Source of the DNA: NORP240 sp965222175
GTDB taxonomy: Bacteria > Pseudomonadota > Gammaproteobacteria > Pseudomonadales > Pseudohongiellaceae
DNA: 64,000 nucleotides
Assembly (NCBI GenBank): GCA_965222175.1
Contig: OZ244938.1
Location: 3,038,001 to 3,102,000 of the forward strand
Direction: 5' to 3'
The notes below the pieces were generated by a model. The model saw nothing but the letters and a program-made list of their open reading frames with translations, was not told where the DNA came from and did not search any database. Positions 26,178-34,185 of the stretch are shown here, one piece after another. The translations under genes and the position numbers were made by a program. Each line of letters begins with the position of its first letter. The stretch's first letter is position 1.

Positions 26178-26786
26178 TCAGTGAACCCTATAGAAGCCCT
26201 CTGTCGGCACCTCCGGCTTATACTGGCGGTGGCAGTCATCGCAACTGGCCCTGATAGCATCGCCTGCCTCCAGCAGAGCAGGCAGGTCCTGGTTGCGAAC
26301 CGCAGCCAGGGCAAGGCTGGATGCCTCGTTCAGATCAACGGTATAGCCCCGCCAGTCAGTCTGGGCCACCCACATGGCGTCATTGACACCGGCTCCACCC
26401 ATGGTGATGGCGGACGTGCTGGAAATCAATTGGATAGCGAAGTGTTCCAGCTCCTGCCAGGCGCCAATGGTCAGGCGCGGATTGTTTTCCAGGGACAATC
26501 GAAGTATTTCATGGGCCGCATGGTCGACCTGCCCCACCATGATTTCGTTAATACTGATTTCCGGCACCAATGGTACATTGGTGACTGATGGGACCACGGT
26601 TTCTGACGAAGCCGGACCAGTATCCGGTGGCCGACAGGAAGCTGCGGGTAACACGAGTAACAGCACCAGGACCAGCCGGGCACCGGTCACGGCCTGTATA
26701 ATCAACAACACAACCCGTTTAACGGGACCCTGTTTCCCGAGTGTTTCACTTTCGCCTCTGTCCACGCCAGCAACCTGGTATTCCAC
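26178..26786 (-). CDS. Cytochrome c-prime-like lipoprotein with one CxxCH heme site
   Basis: The GTG start at 26786 follows GGAGG at ideal spacing. The 202-residue product has a hydrophobic segment (ARLVLVLLLVLPAASC, about residues 36-51) ending in a lipobox-like AASC, so it is probably a lipoprotein facing the periplasm. A Ser/Thr/Pro-rich linker follows, then a helical domain ending in RASCDDCHRQYKPE, a c-type heme site near the C-terminus. The C-terminal position of CxxCH and the helical context fit the cytochrome c-prime/c556 fold. The 24-residue polar segment before the hydrophobic part is unusually long for a signal peptide. Confidence 0.8.
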   Translation of the reverse strand: MEYQVAGVDRGESETLGKQGPVKRVVLLIIQAVTGARLVLVLLLVLPAASCRPPDTGPASSETVVPSVTNVPLVPEISINEIMVGQVDHAAHEILRLSLENNPRLTIGAWQELEHFAIQLISSTSAITMGGAGVNDAMWVAQTDWRGYTVDLNEASSLALAAVRNQDLPALLEAGDAIRASCDDCHRQYKPEVPTEGFYRVH

Positions 26787-27091
26787 GGTCTCTTTCCTCC
26801 GTTATCTTGCAATCGGCTTCCCTGAAAGCAGTTCCGGCTCCGCATCGAAACCCGGTGGCTATTGTACACCAGCCGTCCACCATCAGGCGGTTGTCGCGCC
26901 AGGTTCTGAACAAACGGGGCCTGCGCACTGACTGTCTGTTGATACAGATCAATTCCGGTCATGGCTTTCCTGATGTCAGACCCTGACGAGGTTGATTTAC
27001 GCATTTCAAGACCTCATTACTTGAAACGCTGCCAGGGGTTTATCCCCGGGCGCGGTACGACGCACACAGTGATGTACAGGAGGAATACACC
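26787..27091. other. Intergenic region upstream of hsp20
   Basis: No gene is supported here. The right half contains the regulatory region of hsp20. The left half should contain the promoter of the cytochrome-like gene, but I could not place it. No repeat-family copy was seen. Confidence 0.4.
27020..27047 (+). promoter_or_regulatory. Weak heat-shock sigma-32-like promoter candidate for hsp20
   Basis: CTTGAAA at 27020-27026 and CCCC at 27044-27047 resemble the -35 and -10 elements of sigma-32 promoters (CTTGAA and CCCCAT). The spacing is 17-18 bases, slightly longer than usual, and the bases after CCCC are GG, not AT. Position about 45 bp before the hsp20 start codon is suitable. Confidence 0.3.
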
Positions 27092-27535
27092 ATGAATCTG
27101 GTCCCACGAAATCGGATCAGCGATTTCGATTCTGTTTTCGATGATTTTTTTACCGGTTTTCCAATGCTGATGGGAAATTCCGATGTCGCCAAGAGTCTGG
27201 CGGGCATGCGTGTCGATATACATGAAGACGACGCCTCTTACGAGATAACCGCCGAACTTCCCGGCGTTCGTAAAGAGGATATCAGTGTTACCCTCAAAAA
27301 TGACGTACTGACCATCAGCGCGAGCAAGCAGACGGAAAGCGAAAAGAAGAAAAGGGGCAAAGTTATTCGCAGGGAGCGCAGCAGTGGATCGTTTTCCCGT
27401 AGCTTCTCGGTACAGGAGGGCATCAGCCAGGAAGATATCAAGGCAAGCTTCGACGCAGGTGTGCTGACCCTGATTATTCCAAAACTGGGCAAGGATGATG
27501 CGGAGCCTGACACCCATAAAATCAACATCGGGTGA
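27092..27535 (+). CDS. Small heat shock protein, Hsp20/alpha-crystallin family
   Basis: This cytoplasmic ATP-independent chaperone binds unfolding proteins as an oligomer. The 147 residues contain the alpha-crystallin domain from about residue 45 to 135: VDIHEDDASYEITAELPGVRKEDISVTLKNDVLTI, then RRERSSGSFSRSFSVQEGI and AGVLTLIIPK. An AGGAGG ribosome site precedes the ATG. It is the first gene in a block of stress proteins on this strand; the next gene, a universal stress protein, begins 382 bp later beyond repeat copy D. Confidence 0.94.
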   Translation: MNLVPRNRISDFDSVFDDFFTGFPMLMGNSDVAKSLAGMRVDIHEDDASYEITAELPGVRKEDISVTLKNDVLTISASKQTESEKKKRGKVIRRERSSGSFSRSFSVQEGISQEDIKASFDAGVLTLIIPKLGKDDAEPDTHKINIG

Positions 27536-27787
27536 CAGCCACGTCTTGGCCTTATGGTACCGGTAACACACCTGGGTGGAGACGCTACCTGGTCTGGGGA
27601 ATCGCCGTGAACCAGAGGAGTCGCCACCCGGCCGGAGTATCGCTATCTCGCCTGCGACGCGGTCCGATATACAGTGACCGGCAGTGACTGGTATTATGCA
27701 TCGGTCGGCGCCGGGTAGTCCTGCCTGGCCACGCGCTGACCTGAACGCCGCCTGTCACCGAGAGTAAGGCAGCGATTTTACTGATTG

Positions 27788-27815
27788 AGGAACCTCTGCT
27801 TAAGCAGGGGTTCCT
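27788..27815. repeat. Dispersed repeat, short palindromic copy D
   Basis: A 28-nt palindrome, AGGAACCTCTGCTT followed by AAGCAGGGGTTCCT, has one mismatched pair. The left half is the terminal motif of the repeat family and the right half its complement, with no loop or interior left. It lies in the 382-bp gap 27536-27917 between hsp20 and the uspE-like gene, which otherwise shows no gene; it may act as a terminator for hsp20. Confidence 0.65.
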
Positions 27816-27917
27816 TAGAAACAGGTGCATACGGCTGGACGTCATCGTTCAAAGCCTTTCAGCTCGAACCGTAGTTGCCTGAATGCAGGCACAACCAGGA
27901 ATCTACAAGGACCTCCC

Positions 27918-28826
27918 ATGGCAACTATCGACAGCATCCTCGTTATCGTCGACCCCACTGTCGAGCATGATTTTGTAATCGATCGGGTCAAAGGCATACT
28001 CGCCCGCAACAAGGCCTCCGTCCGTTTCTTCATCAATACCTCCAACACCCTGACACAACACACTTATGCCTATGAAGGCATGGATGGCCATTTCCTTGAA
28101 AAACAAAGACTGCTGTTCGTTGAGCACTACCAGAAGATGCTTGACGAGCTGGTTGATGAATTCCAGGCGCTGGGCGTCAATGTGACATCGGTCTTTACCG
28201 AGGAACACAACCTGGCGGAAGCCATTATGGCCGCAGTGCGGGAATATGATCCGGACCTCGTCCTCAAGAGCACCCACCATCACAGCGTCCTGCGCCGTTC
28301 ACTGATCACCAACACAGACTGGCGCTTGATCAGAAAGTGTCAGAAACCACTGCTACTGGTAAAACCCCGTAGCTGGTTTGACAAGGGCAGTGTTGTCGCC
28401 TCGGTGGACCCCCTGCACTCCAAGGCGGCGCAGAGCAAGCTGGATCACCGGCTGATCGAAACCGCGGAAAACATTGCCAGGGCATTTGAGCAGACCCCCC
28501 GGGTTTTTCATTGCTATTTCCCCTTTGTCGGCACCATGTTCCCCACTGCCGCTGAATCGACCGAGCAGATGCAGGAGCTGAAAGAACGCCACGAGACTAA
28601 AATGAAGGAACTGCTGGCCACCCATAATATTGACCCGGTCAACGTGGAACTGGCTCGAGGCGATCTGGTTCCCTCGCTTATTCACTACCTGGAAAAATGT
28701 GACGCCAACATTCTGGTTATCGGCGCCCTTTCCCGTAACATCCTGGAGCGGGCGATCGTCGGCAACACAGCGGAAAAAATACTGGATGATTGTCCGTGCG
28801 ATGTGCTGATCATCAAACCACTGTGA
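27918..28826 (+). CDS. Tandem-domain universal stress protein (UspE-like)
   Basis: The start is ATG 27918, preceded by AAGGA; an in-frame upstream ATG at 27825 reads through non-conserved sequence. The 302-residue protein consists of two Usp domains of about 150 residues, like UspE. The first begins IDSILVIVDPTVEHDF; the second ends VIGALSRNILERAIVGNTAEKILDDCPCDVLIIKP, where G-A-(8)-G-N-T corresponds to the nucleotide-binding loop. Two further tandem Usp genes and one single-domain gene lie within 7 kb. Such proteins promote survival under anoxia and starvation, often under FNR/Anr control. Confidence 0.92.
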   Translation: MATIDSILVIVDPTVEHDFVIDRVKGILARNKASVRFFINTSNTLTQHTYAYEGMDGHFLEKQRLLFVEHYQKMLDELVDEFQALGVNVTSVFTEEHNLAEAIMAAVREYDPDLVLKSTHHHSVLRRSLITNTDWRLIRKCQKPLLLVKPRSWFDKGSVVASVDPLHSKAAQSKLDHRLIETAENIARAFEQTPRVFHCYFPFVGTMFPTAAESTEQMQELKERHETKMKELLATHNIDPVNVELARGDLVPSLIHYLEKCDANILVIGALSRNILERAIVGNTAEKILDDCPCDVLIIKPL

Positions 28827-28856
28827 GTACATCACGGATCCGTAAACAGGATTCGG

Positions 28857-29738
28857 GTGCAACAGCTTGTCAGGGCAGCAAAATTGAACAATCTTGAATC
28901 AGGAAACGGCCGACTCAAAGCTGCCATCTACGACATAATATTCGGCTACGAATCGAAAGCCGGCAAGCTGTTTGACCTGGCTCTTATCGTGATGATTATG
29001 GCCAGCGTTACGGCCGTTGTGGTCGATTCTGTGGATGTTTATCACGACCGCTTCGGCGAACTCCTCTATGGCCTGGAATGGGGATTCACAGTTGTTTTCA
29101 CTATAGAATATGTGCTGAGAATCTACTCGTCACCCAATCCTCGCGGTTATATTTTCAGCTTTTATGGTTTAATCGACCTGCTCTCCATTCTGCCGACCTA
29201 CATCGCCTTCCTGTTTCCCCAGTCCGTCTACCTCATCGTAGTGCGTATTCTTCGCGTGCTGCGGATATTCAGAATACTGAAACTGTTCCGGTATATCGGG
29301 GAGGCAAACGTACTGTTCAGGGCCCTGATGCATGCAAGACGTAAGATATTCGTGTTCCTTTTCTGTGTGCTTACCCTGATCGTGATATTCGGCACAATGA
29401 TGTTTGTCATCGAGGGTCCGGAAAATGGCTTCACGAGCATTCCGAAGAGCATGTATTGGGCTATCGTTACAGTCACCACCGTCGGCTATGGCGACATATC
29501 GCCCCACACCGCGCTAGGTCAGCTGATTGCAGGTCTTGCCATGATATGCGGCTACGCAATTATTGCCGTGCCTACCGGCATCGTTGGCGTGGAGATTATG
29601 AACGAATTTCAACGCCTGGGAACAGCCTCGCGGACATCACCACGGGCATGTAATAACTGCAGCCTGTCCAACCACGATTCCGATGCCCATTTTTGCAAAC
29701 GCTGCGGCACCGAACTGCCCCTTTCCCCCGGGCCCTGA
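28857..29738 (+). CDS. Voltage-gated-type potassium channel with C-terminal zinc ribbon
   Basis: The GTG-started 293-residue protein is a six-segment ion channel. S1 is about residues 39-57, S2 about 73-92 and S3 about 102-118. S4 (VVRILRVLRIFRILKLFRY) has regularly spaced arginines and lysine as voltage sensor, and the pore loop TVTTVGYGDIS carries the TVGYG potassium filter. After S6 comes a cytoplasmic tail with two CxxC pairs (CNNC and CKRC), a zinc ribbon that I would not expect in ordinary bacterial Kv channels. It lies 30 bp after the uspE-like gene, so both are probably co-transcribed. Confidence 0.93.
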   Translation: MQQLVRAAKLNNLESGNGRLKAAIYDIIFGYESKAGKLFDLALIVMIMASVTAVVVDSVDVYHDRFGELLYGLEWGFTVVFTIEYVLRIYSSPNPRGYIFSFYGLIDLLSILPTYIAFLFPQSVYLIVVRILRVLRIFRILKLFRYIGEANVLFRALMHARRKIFVFLFCVLTLIVIFGTMMFVIEGPENGFTSIPKSMYWAIVTVTTVGYGDISPHTALGQLIAGLAMICGYAIIAVPTGIVGVEIMNEFQRLGTASRTSPRACNNCSLSNHDSDAHFCKRCGTELPLSPGP

Positions 29739-29794
29739 CTTTTTTCTCCACGGCCTGGTGCGCTTCCCTGGTCAGGAGGATGTTCTTGACCGGC

Positions 29795-30703
29795 TCAGGT
29801 TATTGATTGCGGCTTGACTATCAGCACATCCGATTCCAGGTAGTCCAGCACCTGTTCTGCCGTGTTGCCAATGAGTGCATCCGACAGCCGGGATCTGGAA
29901 AGTGCGCCCATGACGATAATATCGCTACCCAGTTCTTCCTCGTATTTTTGCAGGGCAATGACTGGCGACTCGTTGACAAGGTGGCAGTTTTCTGCCGGCA
30001 GGTTGAATTCTTCAAGCAATCCTTCGAAACCGTCCTTGTGTACCTGCAGCACCTTGTCGGGCAGGGCGAACGGTCGGCCGACTTCGGCGTAGGCATGCAG
30101 GACATGAACACTGCCGCCAAGCTGAGCACCGGCACCAAGGGCAGTGTTGACGATCTTATGATCCAGCTTGAGGGGTTTGTGATGATTGTGAACCGGATCG
30201 ACACCGGCAAGAATAACCGGTCTTTCCTGCCAGTTCCGCTCCTTCACCAGCAGCAGCGGCTTGGGACAGAATCGAACCAGTTGCCAACTGTCATTGGTCA
30301 GAAAGGCACGGGCCAGTTTTCCGTAGGCCCGGGTGTGCTGAACCACGAGGTCGGCGGAGTAGTCGATGGATTTTTTGACAATCTGTTCATAACGTGGAAA
30401 AGCCCAGACCAGTTCCGATTTAACCCTGTAACCCTGGTCCCTCAGCTTTCCCTCCACACCTGCCAGCGTTTCCTCAAGGCGCTTGCAGTGTGCCTCACGC
30501 AGCTCCTTGAGTTCGTCGCCAAAGCTGTAGTAGCTGTCATGCAGAAACTTTTCATAGCCGCAAAGCAACAGGATGATCTCCGATTCCTGCTTGTCTTTCA
30601 CGAACCGCAATGCCTTGTGGACCTCCACCGGCAACGATTCTTCACGGTCCGTTGCTTCCTCGTAGCTGTCCAGCACCACCAGAATTCTGTTGATCGACTG
30701 CAT
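29795..30703 (-). CDS. Tandem-domain universal stress protein
   Basis: This 302-residue protein has two Usp domains. The first starts INRILVVLDSYEEATDREESLPVEVHKALRF; the second ends VMGALSRSRLSDALIGNTAEQVLDYLESDVLIVKP, with the G-A-(8)-G-N-T loop. It is homologous to the tandem proteins at 27.9 and 34.2 kb but on the opposite strand, suggesting local duplication. It converges on the channel gene. DksA-like is the next gene upstream on the same strand, 77 bp away, and could share its transcript. Confidence 0.92.
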   Translation of the reverse strand: MQSINRILVVLDSYEEATDREESLPVEVHKALRFVKDKQESEIILLLCGYEKFLHDSYYSFGDELKELREAHCKRLEETLAGVEGKLRDQGYRVKSELVWAFPRYEQIVKKSIDYSADLVVQHTRAYGKLARAFLTNDSWQLVRFCPKPLLLVKERNWQERPVILAGVDPVHNHHKPLKLDHKIVNTALGAGAQLGGSVHVLHAYAEVGRPFALPDKVLQVHKDGFEGLLEEFNLPAENCHLVNESPVIALQKYEEELGSDIIVMGALSRSRLSDALIGNTAEQVLDYLESDVLIVKPQSIT

Positions 30704-30780
30704 GACTTATACCCCCGAATTCACTTTTTTGCTGTCATCGTGAACCTGCCGATACCCGTTCACGCCTGTTCCCGGAACAC

Positions 30781-31128
30781 CTACTCTCCAGGGGCCTGAT
30801 CTGCCGCACTGGCGCAGTTGATGCAGAGATCGGTATAGGGAACCGCCTCCAGCCGCTGGCTGCCAATAGTTTCGCCGCATCCGGCACACTGGCTGTACTC
30901 ACCGTCATCAAGCCGCTGTAGCGCCTTGATAATCTGCCTGAGTTCTTCCCTGCCTTCCTGTTCCAGAGCTCTTACCAGCTCATCGTTTTCCGTTTCCTTG
31001 ATCTGCTCGTTGAAGTTCGCGCTGACAGGCTCGTCCTTCTGGTAAATATGCTTGTGAGTGCGCTCCAGCCGGGATTCGATCTCGGCTTTCTTGGTTTCAA
31101 GATTCGCTCTTACTTTATCCAGATTCAT
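30781..31128 (-). CDS. DksA/TraR-type C4 zinc finger protein
   Basis: Start ATG 31128 is set by a perfect AGGAGGT ribosome site. The 115-residue product has an N-terminal coiled-coil-like region (LDKVRANLETKKAEIESRLERT), an acidic linker and a C-terminal C4 zinc finger with CAGC and CINC, as in DksA/TraR. It is shorter than DksA (about 151), and the coiled-coil tip has no clear DxxDxA motif, so binding to the RNA polymerase secondary channel is plausible but its effect cannot be predicted. It is divergent from the EEP-cardiolipin synthase pair. Confidence 0.88.
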   Translation of the reverse strand: MNLDKVRANLETKKAEIESRLERTHKHIYQKDEPVSANFNEQIKETENDELVRALEQEGREELRQIIKALQRLDDGEYSQCAGCGETIGSQRLEAVPYTDLCINCASAADQAPGE

Positions 31129-31193
31129 CAACGGACCTCCTGACCACGTCAACTACCTGTTTTCTATTTTAATTCAAACACCTATTATAGGAG

Positions 31194-31207
31194 TTGACTC
31201 AACTCAA
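31194..31207. promoter_or_regulatory. FNR/CRP-family-like site between dksA-like and EEP genes
   Basis: TTGACTCAACTCAA matches the outer half-sites of the FNR consensus (TTGAT-N4-ATCAA) at eight of ten defined positions; only the two inner bases differ. It lies in the divergent gap, 66 bp upstream of the chosen EEP start and 66 bp upstream of the dksA-like start. An FNR protein with intact recognition residues is encoded 4 kb away. Confidence 0.35.
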
Positions 31208-31259
31208 TATTGCAAGCCTGGCGGCGAGCAGGGATTTCGTAACTGATTATGAAAGCAGT

Positions 31260-32006
31260 ATGACCCCCTCAGATTTCAACGTACTCACACTGAATATCCA
31301 TAAGGGATTTTCGGCGGGACAGCGACGCTTTACCCTGGAGAACATACGCAAATGTCTGCGTGACAGCAAGGCAAGCGTGGTTTTCCTGCAGGAAGTTGTG
31401 GGTGAGCACCAGCGCCTGGCACGCAGGATTCCGGGCTGGCCGCAGGGTAATCAGCTTGAGTTTCTGGCGGATTCCGTGTGGACTCATCATGCCTATGGCA
31501 AGAACGCCATCTACCAGCACGGACACCACGGTAACGCCATTCTCAGCGAGGTCCCGTTCAAGTTCTGGCACAATCTCGATGTATCACTGATAAATATTTC
31601 CCAGCGCGGCATACTGCACGGCGTGACGGCAAATGATATCCACCTGCTTTGCGTACACTTTGGCCTGTTTGAAAACGAGCGTCGATCTCAGGCACGCAAA
31701 CTGGTGGACTATGTTGAGAAAAGTATTCCTCGTAGCGCACCGTTAATCCTGGCTGGAGATTTTAATGATTGGAGAAAGAGTATTCATAACCAGTTGACCC
31801 GGGAACTCAAGTTGCAGGATGCACACCAGAAACTGAAAAACCGAATTGCCAGGACCTTTCCCTCGTTCCGTCCCATGCTCCCCATGGACAGGATCTACCT
31901 GCGGGGCTTCCAGGTGAAACGTTGCGAAATCATGAACGATTTGGAGTGGCGCAAAATATCAGATCATTGCGCGGTGATGGCTGGATTGAGCCTGCAGGCG
32001 GGTTGA
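31260..32006 (+). CDS. Endonuclease/exonuclease/phosphatase family protein (YbhP-like)
   Basis: The EEP-fold hydrolase has its full set of metal-site motifs: LNIHKG at the N-terminus, VFLQEV (about residue 44), HHGNAILS, LAGDFNDW (about 166) and the final SDHCAV. I use ATG 31260, which begins just before the fold; a TTG at 31194 falls in a likely regulator site and has a poorly placed ribosome site. It is followed 34 bp later by a cardiolipin synthase. The pair mirrors ybhP-clsB of E. coli, suggesting a phospholipid-related role. Confidence 0.88.
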   Translation: MTPSDFNVLTLNIHKGFSAGQRRFTLENIRKCLRDSKASVVFLQEVVGEHQRLARRIPGWPQGNQLEFLADSVWTHHAYGKNAIYQHGHHGNAILSEVPFKFWHNLDVSLINISQRGILHGVTANDIHLLCVHFGLFENERRSQARKLVDYVEKSIPRSAPLILAGDFNDWRKSIHNQLTRELKLQDAHQKLKNRIARTFPSFRPMLPMDRIYLRGFQVKRCEIMNDLEWRKISDHCAVMAGLSLQAG

Positions 32007-32040
32007 TGTCAGTCACCGTACAGTTGCGGAAGAGCACGCA

Positions 32041-33453
32041 TTGAACACCGCCATCATCATCTCCACGCTGATTGTGCTGTCCGGGTTTTCGGCGGCACTG
32101 CATGCCCTGTTGACCAAGCGGGACTCCAAGGCTGCATTCGGCTGGATAGGATTCTGCCTGGTGCTTCCCGTTGCCGGCCCACTGCTTTACCTGCTGTTTG
32201 GCATCAACCGCCTGAATCAGCGTGCACACCGGGCGTATTTTGCCCGGCTCGAAGTTGACGAATCACCCAGCATTCTCGATCCCGAAGGCATGAATTTCCG
32301 TCCAATGGCTACCGTCGGCGAAAGGGTCACGGGGAAAGGATTGCGTGCAGCAAGCTCGGTAGCAATGCTTGAGAACGGCGAACAACTCTATCCGGAGATG
32401 CTCCAGGCAATCAAAGCAGCAACGAAGCATGTGCATTTTTCCAGCTACATTTTCGATAACGATAACACCGGCGATGAATTTATCAATGCATTGCTTGCGG
32501 CAAAACAGCGCGGAGTTACTGTCAGGATTATAATTGATGCTCTGGGTGAGTACATGTGTTTTCCTCACCGGAGAGTGGGCAACAAGTTGCGCAGGTATGG
32601 GCTTGACTTCGCCCGCTTCAATCCCATCACGCTGATACCTCCTTCCCTGCATATCAATATGCGGAATCATCGGAAGATCCTCGTGGTTGACGGGCAGGTG
32701 GCTTTCACCGGCGGACAGAATATCGGCGATCGTCAGCTTGCATCGCAAATTGCCAATCCCGGCCGGGTAACTGACCTGCATTTCAAATTTACCGGCAAGA
32801 TAGTCGACGAGCTGGAACGTGCATTCCTCCGAGACTGGTATCACGCCGCCGGAAAAACCAACATGCAGGCATTCGAGCCCGCCAATGAAAACCCGAGTCG
32901 CTCGGAGGTCTGGACCAGGCTGGTGCTGGATGGTCCCAATGAATACCTGGACCGGCTCAATGACCTGCTTGTAGGAATAATATCCACCGCCCGGCAACGG
33001 GTCTGGATAATGACGCCCTATTTCCTGCCCGGCCCCGATATAGTGGCTGCACTGGTTGGGGCTCGACTGCGGGGTGTGGACGTCAAGATTGTGCTGCCGT
33101 CAAAGAACAACATTTTCCTCGTACACTGGGCCAGTCAGAATATAATGCCCTATTACCTGGAAAAGGACATTGCTGTGTATTTCCAGCCCGCTCCGTTTGC
33201 CCACACCAAGGCGCTGATTATCGACGATAATTATTCGCTGATAGGCTCGGCCAACCTGGATGCGCGAAGTCTGCGGCTGAATTTCGAACTGGGCGTCGAG
33301 ATTTTCGACAGGAAACTCAACAGCCAGCTCGGTCGCCATATCGAGAACAGGATTCGCGTGTCCACGCGACTTACCGAAAAACAGTTGAAATCCGTCAGCC
33401 TGCCTGTGCGGGTTAGAAACGCCATGGCCTGGCTGTTTTCACCCTACCTTTGA
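32041..33453 (+). CDS. Cardiolipin synthase (phospholipase D type)
   Basis: The membrane enzyme makes cardiolipin from phosphatidylglycerol. The TTG-started 470-residue product has two N-terminal membrane segments (IIISTLIVLSGFSAAL, FCLVLPVAGPLLYLLFGI) as in ClsA. Two HKD motifs follow: MRNHRKILVVDGQVAFTGGQN (about residue 205) and FAHTKALIIDDNYSLIGSANLD (about 385), each with His-x-Lys-x4-Asp. It probably shares a transcript with the EEP gene. Cardiolipin enrichment is a common envelope response to stress and stationary phase, fitting the neighbourhood. Confidence 0.94.
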   Translation: MNTAIIISTLIVLSGFSAALHALLTKRDSKAAFGWIGFCLVLPVAGPLLYLLFGINRLNQRAHRAYFARLEVDESPSILDPEGMNFRPMATVGERVTGKGLRAASSVAMLENGEQLYPEMLQAIKAATKHVHFSSYIFDNDNTGDEFINALLAAKQRGVTVRIIIDALGEYMCFPHRRVGNKLRRYGLDFARFNPITLIPPSLHINMRNHRKILVVDGQVAFTGGQNIGDRQLASQIANPGRVTDLHFKFTGKIVDELERAFLRDWYHAAGKTNMQAFEPANENPSRSEVWTRLVLDGPNEYLDRLNDLLVGIISTARQRVWIMTPYFLPGPDIVAALVGARLRGVDVKIVLPSKNNIFLVHWASQNIMPYYLEKDIAVYFQPAPFAHTKALIIDDNYSLIGSANLDARSLRLNFELGVEIFDRKLNSQLGRHIENRIRVSTRLTEKQLKSVSLPVRVRNAMAWLFSPYL

Positions 33454-33495
33454 GCAGACCGGGCAAATGAACCCCAGAACGTTTTTGGAAGACGC

Positions 33496-33509
33496 TTGAC
33501 ATACATCAA
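33496..33509 (+). promoter_or_regulatory. FNR-box candidate upstream of uspA
   Basis: TTGACATACATCAA matches TTGAT-N4-ATCAA at nine of ten defined positions. If it works as a class II activator site, transcription would start near 33544 and a TTCAAT sequence at 33532-33537 lies where a -10 element is expected. The uspA start codon is 150 bp downstream, with repeat copy E in the 5' untranslated region. Anaerobic activation of usp genes by FNR-type regulators is known in pseudomonads. Confidence 0.6.
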
Positions 33510-33603
33510 ATTGATATTCGAACATATGCCGTTCAATGAACCGGATGCAGCCCGACCTGGTCTGAGTCGACAGGACCTCGTTCCGCAGAATTCGAAAACT
33601 CAT

Positions 33604-33637
33604 GGAAACTCTGATTAACAGGCTGTTATGAGGTTCC
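33604..33637. repeat. Dispersed repeat, short palindromic copy E
   Basis: GGAAACTCTGATTAACAG on the left faces CTGTTATGAGGTTCC on the right, an imperfect palindrome made of the family's terminal motif and its complement. It ends 21 bp before the uspA start codon, so in RNA it would form a hairpin in the 5' untranslated region, next to the ribosome site. Confidence 0.55.
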
Positions 33638-33658
33638 GAAATCAGCAAGGTGAATACT

Positions 33659-34102
33659 ATGAGCGTTTACAATAACATCGTGGTTGCCATTGATCTATCC
33701 AGTGACTCGCAGAAAGTGATCGAAACTGCACTCAAGGTAGTCGGTGGAGATCCCGGGAAAATCCATCTTGTCCACGTCGTGGAACCGATTGCAGCCGCCT
33801 ACAGCATGGATGCCTATGCAATCAACATCAACGAACTCCAACAGGAAGCCCTGACAATTGCTGGGGACAATCTCGGCGAGTTTGCCGAAAAATACAGCAT
33901 TGACAAGGATAACCAGCACACGCTTCTGGGGTCCCCCGCCATCGAAATCAGAAACCTGGCTGCTGAAATCGAGGCAGATGCCATTGTTATCGGCAGTCAC
34001 GGTCATTCCGGCTGGAAAATACTGCTGGGCTCTACGGCAAATAAAGTTCTACATGGCGCCTGCTGTGACGTACTTACAGTATTGGTAGGCAAGGATTCGT
34101 AG
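33659..34102 (+). CDS. Single-domain universal stress protein (UspA-like)
   Basis: The ATG at 33659 follows AAGG; an in-frame ATG nine bases upstream is less well placed. The 147-residue product is a complete Usp domain: VYNNIVVAIDLSSDSQKVIETAL at the N-terminus and the ATP-binding loop VIGSHGHSGWKILLGSTANKVLHGACCDVLTV at the C-terminus, with the full G-x2-G-x9-G-S/T pattern. It therefore probably binds ATP, unlike some tandem relatives. It has its own FNR-like promoter, and repeat copy F follows immediately. Confidence 0.93.
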   Translation: MSVYNNIVVAIDLSSDSQKVIETALKVVGGDPGKIHLVHVVEPIAAAYSMDAYAININELQQEALTIAGDNLGEFAEKYSIDKDNQHTLLGSPAIEIRNLAAEIEADAIVIGSHGHSGWKILLGSTANKVLHGACCDVLTVLVGKDS

Positions 34103-34103
34103 A

Positions 34104-34185
34104 GACCCTCTGATTGTTCACGGGAGTGCTCCTTATTTATGGGAGTGCTCTGCGAGCGCCTGTCGGGCGCGTCAGCGAGCCCCTA
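34104..34185. repeat. Dispersed repeat, partial copy F
   Basis: The copy starts GACCCTCTGATTG two bases after the uspA stop codon and contains TTATGGGAGTGCTCTGCGAGCGCCTGTCGGGCG, closely matching the first half of copy A. GGGAGTGCTC occurs twice (34122-34131 and 34141-34150), an internal duplication. The foldback interior is largely missing. It lies between two convergent usp genes and could act as a terminator. Confidence 0.55.
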
